From positions 180,007 through 244,006 of the forward strand of contig JAGVLS010000020.1 in the NCBI GenBank assembly GCA_020054205.1: a stretch of DNA of 64,000 bases, written 5' to 3'. Shown piece by piece: positions 8,429 to 19,500 of the stretch. The notes below the pieces were generated by a model that saw only the letters and a program-made list of their open reading frames with translations, had not been told where the DNA came from and searched no databases. A program made the translations under genes and the position numbers. The DNA comes from Candidatus Obscuribacterales bacterium (lineage in GTDB: Bacteria > Cyanobacteriota > Vampirovibrionia > Obscuribacterales > Obscuribacteraceae). Positions within the stretch are counted from its first letter, which is position 1; every line of letters starts with the position of its first letter.

Positions 8429-11400
8429 CTAAAACTCTATATTGTTTTGTGTTGTTGATTTAGTCTCATTATTAGCAAGACCAAACTTACTCAAGTCAGG
8501 GGTAAGGCTTGTAACTGGCGGTTTGCTAGCTCCTGATTTAGGCTGGCTTATTTCATCGGCTGCTGCCATGATGCTTTCAGCCATACTATTAATTTGATTA
8601 GCATACGGAAATGGTGGCTTTTGATTAGTATCACCATCATCTACTTTTGTTGAAGCCGGGCCAAACATAGCTGCTATTGAAGCTTGGGCTTCATTGCTCA
8701 TTGGTGCTAAATTTTCTGATTTGTTTTCAGTTTTATTAACTGAATTTTGATGAGCTTCAAAAAAATCAACATTATTTGGAATTTTATGATTGCTGGATAA
8801 TTTATTTTCAGAAGAAATTGCTTGTGTATTTACTTCTGTTGTTTGTCCAATAAATTTGCCACACTCAATACAAAAACGTCCTTTGCCAGCAATTTGTTTG
8901 CAATGAGGACAAGTGCGTTTATTAGGATCAGCACTATAATTTGCATTTTGATTCATGGCTGGCATAGATGCCATTCCTGGTAGTGATTGAACTTGCATGA
9001 AGGCTGCTAATGCGGAATCACCTGCTATGTTAGCTTGTTCATCTGCTGGTGGAGATACATTTATATTTCCACTTTCAGGTATGTTTTCAGATTCTGGCTC
9101 TGATGGCATTGGAGCATCATTTAAATTTGAATTTAAATGACTATCAAATGTTAGTGATGGACCAGAAGCAAAACCAGGTGGAATATCAGGTGTATTTGGA
9201 TCTGGTGGAGTTGGACGTCCAGCCACATTGTGCAATAAATGCAATCTGGCAATTTCTTCAATACCACGCAAGTCACACATGAAAGGTTTATTTTCACCAA
9301 ATTCAGGGTCCCCAGCTGGTGCCATATAAACTAGGGCATGATGTTTTTCCATACGTTTAATAGAATCAGTATCAACGCGTGAAACTACTTGCTGAGAGTG
9401 AATTCTGTTCCAACTGGTTGGGAATATACCAAAACCATTAGATTCATAGTGATCAGAAATACCAGGAACTACAATGGCGTGTTTACCAATTTCATCCGCG
9501 AAGAATTTTGCTGTTGTTTCGTCTGCGTTGTGCAAACAAATGCGTAAAGCTGAGTTTGAGAATATGGTTTTTAATTCTGAAGTACCACTTGAGGCTGGAT
9601 CGCTGCCGGAAGTGTTGCGAGAAATTTGGCTTATATTTTGTAGAATTACTGTTAGACCGCCATTTGCACCGCGGACAATCGCTGATAATCTACCAGCTAA
9701 GTCTATATTTAAAGTTTGATATTCATCAAAAAATGCAAATAATGGTAGTACTGATGCAGTACCATAACGAGTATGCAAGGCTTGTTGTAATTGATAAACG
9801 AAGCAGCTGGCTAGCGACTCAGCATCTGGTCCTAAACTGGCTGGTGCACCAAATATCAAAACAGTTGCTTTGTGCATTGATCCTCTTAGATCAACATTTG
9901 ATTGTTCTGTACATCTAAGAACATTTGGGTTCTTAAACATTCTCAAGCGACCACGTACACCTTGGATATTTTTATCCCAATCTGTATCAGTCCTGATAAT
10001 AGAGGACAACATTTGCGTTAATTCAGTAAGTTCAGCTGGATCAACATCAGGATTTGTTTTAAGTCTTCTTATAGATTCAACTATATTGCGGCGATTATTT
10101 ACCAGACGCATTAAGCCACGTGGGTTACATGGTAATTCATGCACTTCAGCTGGTTGACCATTCTCATCTTCACCAGCAACCATGACTGCTCCCCATTTAA
10201 GCAATGTAGATAGTCCGTAGATATAACCATGATCTCTTTCTGCCCAGTGTTGCTCTTCTGGTGGCAATGAATTAACATCTTGTACAATTGATGAGGCAAA
10301 TTCTACTGGGGATATGTCTAATGGATTCCAGTGAATAGAGTCTTGATCTAATGGGTTGAAATATAAAGTTTCAAAACCAGCTTGGCTGGCTTCTGGCAAA
10401 ATAGTATATTTAAAGCCTTCTTTCCTTTCATCCAAGTTAGGATCATTGGCTTTAGCTTCTAAAGCAATGATAACGCAAGGCTTTGCTAATAATGCTTTCA
10501 TTACTGCACGCATCAATGTTGTTTTACCTGAACCAGATGGAGCAACAATGAACATGTTTTTATTAGGTAGTCGACCAAGTGGAATTGTAATTGGTAGATG
10601 TGTTCTAGCTAAAAAGCCAAATGGAATTACAATACCATCAGCGTCCCCCCAAGTAGCTTCAGGATTACGTTTACCAAGTCGTCCATGTCGCCTTAAATTA
10701 GGTGGACAAACAAAAGATCTTTCATAATCACGTGGTGTCATGAGACCTGATGGAGGATTGAATGTACGAATTGTTTGCCAGGGAAATAATCTTTTCTTGT
10801 GTGCAGCTGCAATAATTAAGGCTAATAACACTAAAGTTGGCAATAATATAGCAATAGAAGTTGCATCTAAAAATCCATGTGTTCTATAGCCAACAGAAGA
10901 TGTATTTTGATGTCTAGGTATACCTTCCATACGAAGATTTTTACCTTGCACACCCATACTAGAAGGTGCTTGACCAGTATCAGAACTTGGTGCTTGACCT
11001 AATGCAATTTGACTAGAACTAGATGTTGCTTGACCAGGCAATTGTGGGTTAGCCGCACTTGTTTGCTGGTCATTGTTTAAAATTTGTGCTCCTGGTTGTA
11101 TCAAAGGATTGTTTTGCATATTAGCAGAAGATGCATTTGGCAATGTATTTGGTAATGCATTTTGCATTTGTGCATCTGGATAAGTACTCATGCCACTCAT
11201 TGGCATAGGAGATTGATTCTGTGAATTCAATGGTTGTTGGCTAGCCATATTACTGTATGATGGCTGTTGTGGTTGAGCACTATTTAAAACAGTATTAGGC
11301 ATAGCACTAGAATTAGCATATGGACTATATGGCGCTGAATTATAAGATGAAGAAGGAGCAGATTGCATTTGTGGCAGACGATTTTGTCCAGGCGCCATTA

Positions 11401-11524
11401 CGTATTGCCCTTGTTGTGTCATCAAGCGACGTTCATATTCTTTGGCGCTAATCACTTCACCCGTATCAGAATCTTTATAACGGGTGACTACACCATGATC
11501 ATCAATTTGTGCTCTGTAAGGCAT
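8429..11524 (-). CDS. virD4: VirD4/TraD-like type IV coupling ATPase
   Basis: 1031 residues. Residues 1-215 are Gln/Asn/Ser/Pro-rich and disordered, one transmembrane helix lies near 221-243, then comes the hexameric ATPase domain: Walker A APSGSGKTT near 330, Walker B LFAFFDEYQT near 594, and an ILQNISQISR sensor stretch. These are hallmarks of T4SS coupling proteins, which recruit substrate DNA or protein and feed it to the channel. The tail (about 750-1031) is again low-complexity and contains a zinc ribbon, CPHC...CIEC, near 870-888. Long disordered ends and the zinc ribbon are unusual for VirD4. The gene lies 17 bp after the VirB8-like gene. Confidence 0.88.
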   Translation of the reverse strand: MPYRAQIDDHGVVTRYKDSDTGEVISAKEYERRLMTQQGQYVMAPGQNRLPQMQSAPSSSYNSAPYSPYANSSAMPNTVLNSAQPQQPSYSNMASQQPLNSQNQSPMPMSGMSTYPDAQMQNALPNTLPNASSANMQNNPLIQPGAQILNNDQQTSAANPQLPGQATSSSSQIALGQAPSSDTGQAPSSMGVQGKNLRMEGIPRHQNTSSVGYRTHGFLDATSIAILLPTLVLLALIIAAAHKKRLFPWQTIRTFNPPSGLMTPRDYERSFVCPPNLRRHGRLGKRNPEATWGDADGIVIPFGFLARTHLPITIPLGRLPNKNMFIVAPSGSGKTTLMRAVMKALLAKPCVIIALEAKANDPNLDERKEGFKYTILPEASQAGFETLYFNPLDQDSIHWNPLDISPVEFASSIVQDVNSLPPEEQHWAERDHGYIYGLSTLLKWGAVMVAGEDENGQPAEVHELPCNPRGLMRLVNNRRNIVESIRRLKTNPDVDPAELTELTQMLSSIIRTDTDWDKNIQGVRGRLRMFKNPNVLRCTEQSNVDLRGSMHKATVLIFGAPASLGPDAESLASCFVYQLQQALHTRYGTASVLPLFAFFDEYQTLNIDLAGRLSAIVRGANGGLTVILQNISQISRNTSGSDPASSGTSELKTIFSNSALRICLHNADETTAKFFADEIGKHAIVVPGISDHYESNGFGIFPTSWNRIHSQQVVSRVDTDSIKRMEKHHALVYMAPAGDPEFGENKPFMCDLRGIEEIARLHLLHNVAGRPTPPDPNTPDIPPGFASGPSLTFDSHLNSNLNDAPMPSEPESENIPESGNINVSPPADEQANIAGDSALAAFMQVQSLPGMASMPAMNQNANYSADPNKRTCPHCKQIAGKGRFCIECGKFIGQTTEVNTQAISSENKLSSNHKIPNNVDFFEAHQNSVNKTENKSENLAPMSNEAQASIAAMFGPASTKVDDGDTNQKPPFPYANQINSMAESIMAAADEISQPKSGASKPPVTSLTPDLSKFGLANNETKSTTQNNIEF

Positions 11525-11541
11525 TTTTTAAAATTGCTCCT

Positions 11542-12159
11542 TTAGCGCCTTGTATCCGCGCCGCTTTCAGTGAAAGAAGCGATGCGCATGCCATCTGTTG
11601 TTTGAATAATTAAATATTCTAGGCTAACATTGCGATTGCGACTACCTCGACCAGGTACGCCTAATGTTTGCGTTCCTTTAACTAATACATTTACAGAACC
11701 ATCAGACATTACTTCACCTACACTAATTTGAGTAGGGATAAATGAACTTTTAATGCCAGATTGATCTATTTGTTGACTTAATTCTTCTGTCCAAATATTT
11801 TTGCGATAAGCAATTGCACATTCAGGAGTCATAAGAGACATAGCTCTATCTTGAGATGATTTAGCAGTGCCTGCACTTAAGTCCCAAGCTAAAGGCAACC
11901 AATTGTCTATTAGAGTTTTAGCTTGATATGGATCTACCACAGCTACTGCCGACTGAGATGGCGTTGCTTGAGCAGAGCCATTTGCTGTTCTCATTCCAGT
12001 TACATCAGGATCAGTTAAATGTTTTGCTGTAGCACGACGCTTAGGAGCTTCTGGTGGTGGCATGATAATGAATGAAAAGAATAAGCCAGCTAATAAACCA
12101 GCTATGGCAACCATAACTAGGGTTAATTTATATTTTTCTCCGGCTTGATAATCAAACAT
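11542..12159 (-). CDS. VirB8/TraE-like T4SS inner-membrane protein
   Basis: 205 residues. The architecture is a short cytoplasmic N-terminus, one membrane helix (about 12-34, LTLVMVAIAGLLAGLFFSFI) and a periplasmic domain of about 130 residues. That domain begins YQAKTLIDNWLPLAWDLSAG and has beta strands VNVLVKGTQTLG and VSLEYLIIQTTDGMRIASF, consistent with the NTF2-like fold of VirB8/TraE/TcpC. These proteins nucleate the periplasmic part of the channel. The call rests on topology, size and position between the VirB4 and VirD4 genes rather than a diagnostic motif. Confidence 0.6.
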   Translation of the reverse strand: MFDYQAGEKYKLTLVMVAIAGLLAGLFFSFIIMPPPEAPKRRATAKHLTDPDVTGMRTANGSAQATPSQSAVAVVDPYQAKTLIDNWLPLAWDLSAGTAKSSQDRAMSLMTPECAIAYRKNIWTEELSQQIDQSGIKSSFIPTQISVGEVMSDGSVNVLVKGTQTLGVPGRGSRNRNVSLEYLIIQTTDGMRIASFTESGADTRR

Positions 12160-12181
12160 TGTTTTTATCCTGCATAATTTT

Positions 12182-15010
12182 TCACCCTGTTTTTAACATT
12201 TCTGGACTAAAAGTATCTGGTGTAACACCATTAGATAAAAGATGGCAAGCCCAACGTGCATCTCCATTGCATAGTTCGATCATGCGTGTTCTTAACGGTT
12301 GGTCATGGTTTGGTTCAGTTGTTGCTACCCAATACATAAAGCGGGGCACTAATAGTTTTACAACTCCACGAGACATTTTGTGATAGATAAGAAATGCTTC
12401 TGAATATTCTCTGTTTTTACGAGTTAAATGTCCAATTGATGACATTTCTTGAGGAGTTAAACCGCAAGCATCTCTAATCAAGTCAAAATTACTTGGGTCA
12501 TTACCAAGAATGATTTTAATAGCGCTATTACTGGCAAGATTGCGTGCCCGATCGTCACGTAATAAATCACCTAATTCTTGTGATATACCAATGAATAATA
12601 AACCTAAGTGGCGGCTGGTTCTTGAAGCATCTTCAACTAGTGTTTTACCGCCTTCATATCTAAGCAGTCTCCACAACTCATCTATACAAAAAACAAAACG
12701 TGCTGGCTTTCCTTTTGCTAATTGTTCCATTTTGTGTTGAGCAGCGCGTCTTAACACAAAATCGGAAACGAATAATGTTACTACTGCTTCTAAGGTTTTA
12801 TCATGGGATAAATCAGATGTATCAAATACAAGTATTTGTGCATCTTTAGCAATGGAAGTTGGACCGTCAAATAATCTACCAAAAATTGCTCCTTTGCAAT
12901 AAAGGCTGAGGCGATTAGCTAAGTCTTCACAAACTTCTCCACGGCGGCTACCTTTAGAATTAATAGATTCTTGTGTTAGCCAAGCAACTAAGTCTGATTC
13001 AATAGGCAAAGTATTTTTGCTTGCTGCTTCGCGATAAATAGCTTGAATACCTTGCATTAATACAGGCTTTTCATCTTTTGTCATTGATTGTTCACCACGC
13101 TCACCGAGCATCACTGAGTGAAAATTCAATATTTTGATAATGTGTGATTCAGGCGGATTAGCTGGATCAATTGGTTTTTCATTTGGTCCCACTGGTGGCA
13201 AATCATATAAATTGATACAAACAGATCCATCAGGGCCTAATTTGATATATGAAACATCATCGTATACTTCTGTGAGCATTTTGTAACTGCCAGATCTATC
13301 AACAATTACTACTTTGGCGCCAGCTAAAGCTTTCAATTGAATTATTTGTTGAGCAACCATGGATTTACCTTCACCAGGTTGACCAAAAACTATACATAAT
13401 GCATTTGGTAGTTTTTCATCATAAGGATTAAGAAAAACAGGTTCTAATGTTTCTTTAGAAAAACCAATCCAATCTCCTGATTCTGAGCCAAGTTTGGCAT
13501 GAACAAATGGGAATGAATTACGCAACGTAGGAGTTCTTACTGCTTTACCACGACGTGTAACATCAATACCAAGTCCAGGTAAAGAGCCAATAAATAATTG
13601 TTTTTGTTCATGAAAACCAACCACAAAGCGAGCACCACGGCATTGTGGTGCAGCAGATCGCATTAATTCAGTATTGCGATTTAAATCTTCAAAATTATCA
13701 GCCGAAACAGTAAAATAAATGGCGTAATTAAATACTTCCAAGTTGGATGTATATAATTCAGATCCAATGCTTGCTGCTTCTTGTGCTTTTTCTGCTTCTT
13801 CTTGATTTGGAGCAGAACGTGGTCCAAGGAAACCTTGATAAGTATTAGCAGTTGATTGTGATTGTTTACGTTGCATGCGCTTACGAAATAATTCTTTGTC
13901 TAATTTATGAGCATAAATATTCATGCGCCATTCACAATTTAGGCGCAAAATTGGCAAAAGCCAAAGCGGACCAGTGCGTTCTGGTAAACGATTCATATAT
14001 AAAGTACGATAATATTTGCTTTTAGTTTCGCCAGTTTCTTCGTTAATTTGGCTAATATCATTTATAACTATATAATCTGAATTGTGAAAGTCATACAAAG
14101 ACTCTGTTAACTGTTGCCTTATTGTAGCTGGTTCCATATCTGGAAAAACTTTTCTTACTGTGGGAGGTAATGGTTGAGTTTTTGGTCTTATTGGAATTGG
14201 CAATTCATTACTTTTATTTTCAGCTGCAATTGGATTTAAATCACGATAAAGCATTTGAAAATATTCAAGTGCATTAATAGGTCTAGCGATCATGCCGCAA
14301 CCAGCTAACTGCGCCACATGTCCTTGAGCTCTTTGCACTAATGTGGATACATTTTTTGTGTGATGACCAGCTGTTTGTCTAGCTGCTTGGTTTGTAAAAA
14401 CATCAATAATATGATTGATTTTGCTTTCCATCCAGTTTTGATTGGCTGGCTTTTCTCTTGGTGGGCGATAGCAAAATGTCACATAAAATTTAAGCTCTGG
14501 TATGAAGTTTTTGGAAAGTAAAAATGCTTCATCGTTTTCTACTGTCTGAGCTACATATTTAAGAAATTGGTCATCTTCTTTTACTTCTACTGGATGCCTA
14601 GAAAAATATTCTCTTTTACTTATATTGTGGCAAACAATGGTTAATTGAACAGATGTATCAATGCTATTTAAAAAGCCAGTAAATTGATTCATAAGTGAAC
14701 CAAGCCTAACTTCATCAAATCCACTAACGTGGACACCTTCAACTTCATAACAACATCTATAAGAGCCATCTTTAAGAACAATCACACCAAGCTGACTGGC
14801 AGTATCTTCAAATAAGTCCCATATTGGTACTATGCCAGCTGCTGAATTATGTGGTCTTGGTACAGAAGATGATGGAAGACGTGATAAACCAATAGACTGA
14901 GCAGTATCAGCTGTAGTTTTTTTAAAAAATTGAGCAATGCTACCTAAATGATTTTTATTAGCATTAGCACTATTGCTTTCTTTTATGTAATTTCTACTGA
15001 AGGATGTCAT
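12182..15010 (-). CDS. virB4: VirB4/TraC-family T4SS ATPase
   Basis: 942 residues, close to family length. The N-terminal domain (about 60-480) is the TraC/VirB4 dimerisation region; the C-terminal ATPase has Walker A FGQPGEGKSM near 547, then VVIVDRSGSYKML, and Walker B FVFCIDELWRLL near 773, with a GISQELGDLL sensor region. It energises assembly and substrate transfer at the inner membrane. It starts 3 bp after the VirB3-like stop, an arrangement almost universal for virB3-virB4 pairs. This is the most securely identified member of the transfer block. Confidence 0.92.
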   Translation of the reverse strand: MTSFSRNYIKESNSANANKNHLGSIAQFFKKTTADTAQSIGLSRLPSSSVPRPHNSAAGIVPIWDLFEDTASQLGVIVLKDGSYRCCYEVEGVHVSGFDEVRLGSLMNQFTGFLNSIDTSVQLTIVCHNISKREYFSRHPVEVKEDDQFLKYVAQTVENDEAFLLSKNFIPELKFYVTFCYRPPREKPANQNWMESKINHIIDVFTNQAARQTAGHHTKNVSTLVQRAQGHVAQLAGCGMIARPINALEYFQMLYRDLNPIAAENKSNELPIPIRPKTQPLPPTVRKVFPDMEPATIRQQLTESLYDFHNSDYIVINDISQINEETGETKSKYYRTLYMNRLPERTGPLWLLPILRLNCEWRMNIYAHKLDKELFRKRMQRKQSQSTANTYQGFLGPRSAPNQEEAEKAQEAASIGSELYTSNLEVFNYAIYFTVSADNFEDLNRNTELMRSAAPQCRGARFVVGFHEQKQLFIGSLPGLGIDVTRRGKAVRTPTLRNSFPFVHAKLGSESGDWIGFSKETLEPVFLNPYDEKLPNALCIVFGQPGEGKSMVAQQIIQLKALAGAKVVIVDRSGSYKMLTEVYDDVSYIKLGPDGSVCINLYDLPPVGPNEKPIDPANPPESHIIKILNFHSVMLGERGEQSMTKDEKPVLMQGIQAIYREAASKNTLPIESDLVAWLTQESINSKGSRRGEVCEDLANRLSLYCKGAIFGRLFDGPTSIAKDAQILVFDTSDLSHDKTLEAVVTLFVSDFVLRRAAQHKMEQLAKGKPARFVFCIDELWRLLRYEGGKTLVEDASRTSRHLGLLFIGISQELGDLLRDDRARNLASNSAIKIILGNDPSNFDLIRDACGLTPQEMSSIGHLTRKNREYSEAFLIYHKMSRGVVKLLVPRFMYWVATTEPNHDQPLRTRMIELCNGDARWACHLLSNGVTPDTFSPEMLKTG

Positions 15011-15013
15011 AAT

Positions 15014-15352
15014 TTACTCGCAAAATTCTAGTAGTTCTTCGTCAACTAAAAATCGGGTAGGATTCGGGTCTGGTCCAGGAATATATATTTGGGAAGCAAA
15101 ATAGTAGTTAATTAAATTACCCCAGCGTGATTGAGTTTCATGCATGGTGAGTAAGCAATATAACGGTCCAATCATAAAGACTAATATGGAAAAATCAAGG
15201 CGTAAATCTTGACCAGCAAAAGGAATTGGGCTTAACCAAGAATATATTTGGGTGGATAAGATTAAGCAACCAAGAATGACTATGAGCTGGTCATAGCGCA
15301 AGCCAAATAATTTTGGTTGGTCTTCTAAGTTAAGGGGCGTAATATCTTCCAT
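15014..15352 (-). CDS. VirB3/TrbD-like small T4SS membrane protein
   Basis: 112 residues. A short Pro/Leu N-terminus (LEDQPKLFGLRYDQLIVILG) leads into two adjacent transmembrane segments (about 24-42 and 53-73), then a charged C-terminal region. VirB3 proteins have this form and precede virB4, as here with a 3-bp gap. It probably docks VirB4 at the membrane. Sequence alone is weakly conserved, so context carries the call. Confidence 0.7.
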   Translation of the reverse strand: MEDITPLNLEDQPKLFGLRYDQLIVILGCLILSTQIYSWLSPIPFAGQDLRLDFSILVFMIGPLYCLLTMHETQSRWGNLINYYFASQIYIPGPDPNPTRFLVDEELLEFCE

Positions 15353-15382
15353 AATGTAATAGATTATTTCTTGTTGTGCTAA

Positions 15383-15424
15383 GGGTAAATTGGGGGAAAT
15401 CCCATAAGAGTGGGGGAATGCCCA
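15383..15424. promoter_or_regulatory. GGG/CCC dyad element, copy 1, upstream of the VirB3-like gene
   Basis: The plus strand reads GGGTAAATTGGGGGAAAT then CCCATAAGAGTGGGGGAATG and CCCA. It closely parallels 23120-23151 (GGGTAATTCCCA, AAAGTATGGG, AATATTCCCA). Both lie in intergenic gaps upstream of minus-strand transcription units of the transfer block, pointing to a shared regulator-binding site. No regulator gene for it is identified here. Confidence 0.4.
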
Positions 15425-15463
15425 TAAAAATTAATCTTGGCGGAAAAATGTTTGAAATATGAG

Positions 15464-16486
15464 CTAATTGGCTTTACTAAAACCTGTCCAGCCTGGCTGA
15501 TATGAATAATTGAGGAAATTTTCTACTTGATTAATAGCTTGTGTATAATCTGGCACTATTATTTTAGGTTTTGCTTTATGTATGTGAGAGTGACTATCTA
15601 AGCCGTCAATAATAAGCTCAGGAAATTTGTCATTTTTTGTCTCAACTTTTATTGTTTTAGATTTATTTGAATTTTGAGCAATTTCAGGCTCTATGTAATA
15701 CGCATCTGGGTTCATAGCCTCAGAAAAATACATTTGAGTTTGAGCAACCTGAGCAACTTGTATATTCTCTTCTCTTATTACAATTGGCTCTTCTTCTATT
15801 TGCAATAATTGAGGATCAAAGTTAAGTGTATCTTCAGGGAATAATTGGCTAACTAAATATGTTGGCAATGCTGTGGCTGAGCTTACATTTTTAGAGGCTA
15901 AATACATTTGATGATTGACTAATTCCGGTAGCATAGAATTATCAGCTAAAGCTAATTTATATTCGTAAATAGCTTTATCAAATACTTTTAGCTGACGCCA
16001 AATTTCAGCCATAACTAAATGTGTATAACCATCTATAAGTTCTGCATTCTCATTAAATGCTCTTTGATGTTCGTGTGCTGCTAATTCCAACCATAACTCA
16101 TCTGTTTGCCCAGCTTCACGCGCGCACCAAGTACCATTTAATGCTAAAAAGGCTAAATCAAGAGCATGGAGATTTTTATTGCGACCACTTTTAATAGCAA
16201 GAGCATATTTTTTAGCTGGATCAATTTCTTTTTCCTTCAGTAAAAATTCTGGTTTTATTTTGCATTTGCCAAAAGTAGTTTTCCAAGCGGCATAATTACA
16301 TTCAGGACAAACAGCAATCATAGCGGAACGTATTGAAATAGGTAATACTCGGTGTAAATCAGCTTCTATTACATCATGAGGAGTAATTGCTGGCATGGCA
16401 ACAAGTAAATTAGTAGCAAAAGCTAGCCCACAATCTGGGCAAATTATTGATATATCAGCTAGGGAATATTCTTGGATTTCTTGCAT
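15464..16486 (-). CDS. DUF2225-family protein
   Basis: 340 residues. The N-terminal domain has CPDCGLAFATN near residue 16 and AVCPECNYAAWK near 58, two CxxC pairs that should form one zinc site, as in DUF2225 proteins. A TPR-like helical region follows (about 100-205, IWRQLKVFDKAIYEYKLALA). The rest is low-complexity with a final WTGF-type tail. Function is unknown. It lies inside the transfer block between the VirB3-like and VirB6-like genes on the same strand, but DUF2225 genes also occur outside such blocks, so membership is inferred from position. Confidence 0.7.
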   Translation of the reverse strand: MQEIQEYSLADISIICPDCGLAFATNLLVAMPAITPHDVIEADLHRVLPISIRSAMIAVCPECNYAAWKTTFGKCKIKPEFLLKEKEIDPAKKYALAIKSGRNKNLHALDLAFLALNGTWCAREAGQTDELWLELAAHEHQRAFNENAELIDGYTHLVMAEIWRQLKVFDKAIYEYKLALADNSMLPELVNHQMYLASKNVSSATALPTYLVSQLFPEDTLNFDPQLLQIEEEPIVIREENIQVAQVAQTQMYFSEAMNPDAYYIEPEIAQNSNKSKTIKVETKNDKFPELIIDGLDSHSHIHKAKPKIIVPDYTQAINQVENFLNYSYQPGWTGFSKAN

Positions 16487-16522
16487 AATATAAGATTAAA
16501 ACTTGATATTCTCGTCGTAAAT

Positions 16523-16553
16523 GGGAAATACACGATATTAGTCGTATTTGCCC
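16523..16553. repeat. 31-bp imperfect dyad between VirB6-like and DUF2225 genes
   Basis: GGGAAATACACGA and TCGTATTTGCCC form opposing arms around TATTAG, with single-base interruptions. It lies in the 96-bp gap after the VirB6-like stop and before the DUF2225 start. There is no T tract on either side, so an operator or RNA processing hairpin fits better than a classic terminator. Confidence 0.4.
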
Positions 16554-16582
16554 TAATGCATTAGCAAAAACTTTTTATTGCT

Positions 16583-19500
16583 TTATCTATTTGGTCTTTC
16601 TCTAGGTAGAGATAATCTATCCCAAAGACCTGGATCCATAGGTGGACCTTGTGAGGGACTATTTGGTGTAAATCGCGGATCTTGCAATAACATAGATACA
16701 TTTCTAGGAGTAGCATGGACAGCTTGTCTATCTTCTTGGCGATCCCAATTGTCATAACTATTTGATTTGATAATAGCTTCAGCAGCTGAATAAGCTTGAG
16801 GTCCTTGTTGAATAGCCTGATAAGGAGTATAGCCATTTTGCAACATATCTGTATAAACTTCAATATATTCAGTTCTGTTTTGTGCCACACTGCTTGCGCC
16901 ATGTACACGTGTGCCAACAGCTAAACATTGCAATGTGACAACATTATCTGCAGGCTGTGAATCGTTTTTAAAACCTTCTTCAATAGCCATTTGACAAATA
17001 GTTTTATCTTGTAATTGACGATCTGTAAATCCACCCGATCTTTGTACATCTATAACTGCTTGGCTTAAAAGATCAGGCGGTAAATCACTTAATCCTGTAC
17101 CTGAAATAGCTTCAGCAGCAACGTTAAATATAGCACTAGCATCACTAGCGTTGCGTGCTACACCACTTTCTATAAGACGAACAGTAGCAGTAACATTAGA
17201 TGCACTTACATTACCAGAGCCAGCATATTCAATTGCTCCTACACGTAAAGTATTTTGATTGACATTTACATTTGCTTGTTTTAATTGAGAAACTACTGGC
17301 AAATCTTGAGCTTGAATAAAACTATTACCTTGCCATTCTTGAGCAACTTGTACTACTGTTTCCATAGCAGGCATGGTTCTATTATGACGATTAGCATCAG
17401 CTTGTAAGCGAATGTATGATTCGACCATATGTTCTGTTGGTGCTGTACCGCTATCCATAATTTTTTCAGAAACAAGAATTCTTTGTGCTGAAAGTTGTCC
17501 AATATTGCCACCATTATTTAAATATTGATAAGTAGCATTAGCACGATTGGCATTGAAGCCTACTGAGCCAAGTTGTTTCATAGTGGCACCAGCTGCTTGT
17601 AATACCATTTGTCCTTGTGGTTGGTCGATATTTGCTAATCCACCTTGTGTGGAATCTTCTATATATGAATATAAACTACTGGAAGCGCCTGGATCCATAA
17701 GTTGTCTCATTGGTATGCCATTGGCATTAAAGGCCCGGGCCACATCAACTGTATGTTCCATCACTTGTGCATATGCTTGTTCTCTTGTTTCACCAGCACT
17801 TGGAATTATATGAGCAGCTAATGAATCTAAATTAGTGACACCAGCTGGTACTGGATTATTTACAGCAACACCATTAACAACAGATGTACCAAATTTTCCT
17901 AAAGATTGAGCTACCATTGGGGCTCCTTGCACTAGTCCTCTATAAGCCAAACTAGTTTCATTTGGATTCAGTCCAGCAGCTAATGATATTTGTGCTCCAT
18001 AATGAGCATTGGTTAAATTCAAGTCAGCTCCAGCTGATACCGGATCAACTGCTATTGCCCATTCAACTTCACCTGATGATAATCCACGTGCTAATTCACC
18101 ATGTACATGTTTTTGAATTGAAGCTGTATTTGGATCCTTTGGGTCTAAATCTTTACACATATCTTTTGCTGTATCAAATGTAGCTTTTAACACAGATGGA
18201 ATAGCTAATTTACGTCTAGCTGGATGCATGGCCATAATAGATGGATTTTGAGCAGCACCACGAGTCTCTGGCGATATGGAAAAACCACCACTGATTAAGG
18301 CATCAGTAGCTGGTCCAATTGCTCTATTCCAAGGAGATTCTGTTGACTCAGGATCGGTAAGAATAAAAGTAGCAACGGCATCATTATCTGCTGTCCAATC
18401 ACCAAAACGACTTTTTAAATAACCAGTATAAGCATTACCCTCTTTACCATTTACATAATCCATAGAGCCTTTTGCTGCTTCTTGATATAAAGCTTTACCA
18501 AAACGTTCTTTAGCGCGACCTGTTTGTTTAAAACTGGAGCCTGTATAAGCTAACCAATTAGCTCCTACATTTTCCATAAGTCCTTTTGGAGCATCAGCTC
18601 CAGCCTCAATTGCGGATTGCCTTGCAGCTTCATGTCCTTGAGGATCATGAACACTATTGGCAAAGGCACCAGCCATCATTGTATGGGCTATTTCTGTATC
18701 GCTAGCATTTTTACCTAAGAACATACGTGAAGTACCATTACGTCCATCACCAACAATGTATGATTTATCTGTTTCGCCATAACGAGCACTTAGTCCTTGT
18801 AAACTAGTTAATTGAGCAATAGCAAAACGAGCTGGTACATATTTAAAATATTTTTCGTCCCAATCTTTAACACCATAACGAGGTAATTGATATTGTTCTT
18901 TCATTTCACCATCGCTGCCAGTTTCAAGTGGTTGGTTAGTATTAGGACTAGCACCAGTGGCAGCTCCAGAGCCTGCTGCCGCTGCCCCAGCGCCAGCTGC
19001 TAATGCTGCTCCAGTGGCTAATGTTTTAGCTGCATCTTTAGCAGTTGGAGTTTTAAGTGTTGTTTTACCAGCAGGTGCTGTTGCAGTTGGTGTACCTGTA
19101 TTTGTGTTTGGTTGAGTTTGAGTTTTGCTAGCAGGAGTACTAGTACCAGTTGCTAAATTAGCTCCAGCTGCACTTGTTGCAGCTGGGTTGGCACTAGTTG
19201 GATTGGCTCCAGTATTAACATCTTTACCTTGATTAGATTGTTCAGTTGCTAAATTGGCTTCTTCTTGTTCTTTTTCTTTTTGTTTTTGTGCTTGTTTTTC
19301 TTTAGCAGTTAAAGGTACTTTTAATGCTTGTCCATTTGGATCGGTTGGTGTTTTTGGTAGTGGTGTAGCTACTGTTCCTTTATGAGCGCGAGCTTCTGAA
19401 GTTTTTTTAGATAATGTATTCAATAATTCTGGTGATTCTTGTTTACCAGCCATAGAAGAAGTATCTGCTGAAGATGTGTTAGATATGCCACGAGCACCAT

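Noticed and set aside
9474..9918. Long antisense frames inside the VirD4, VirB4, VirB6 and TonB-like genes
   Set aside because: They have no ribosome site or recognisable protein and arise from codon bias of the real genes.
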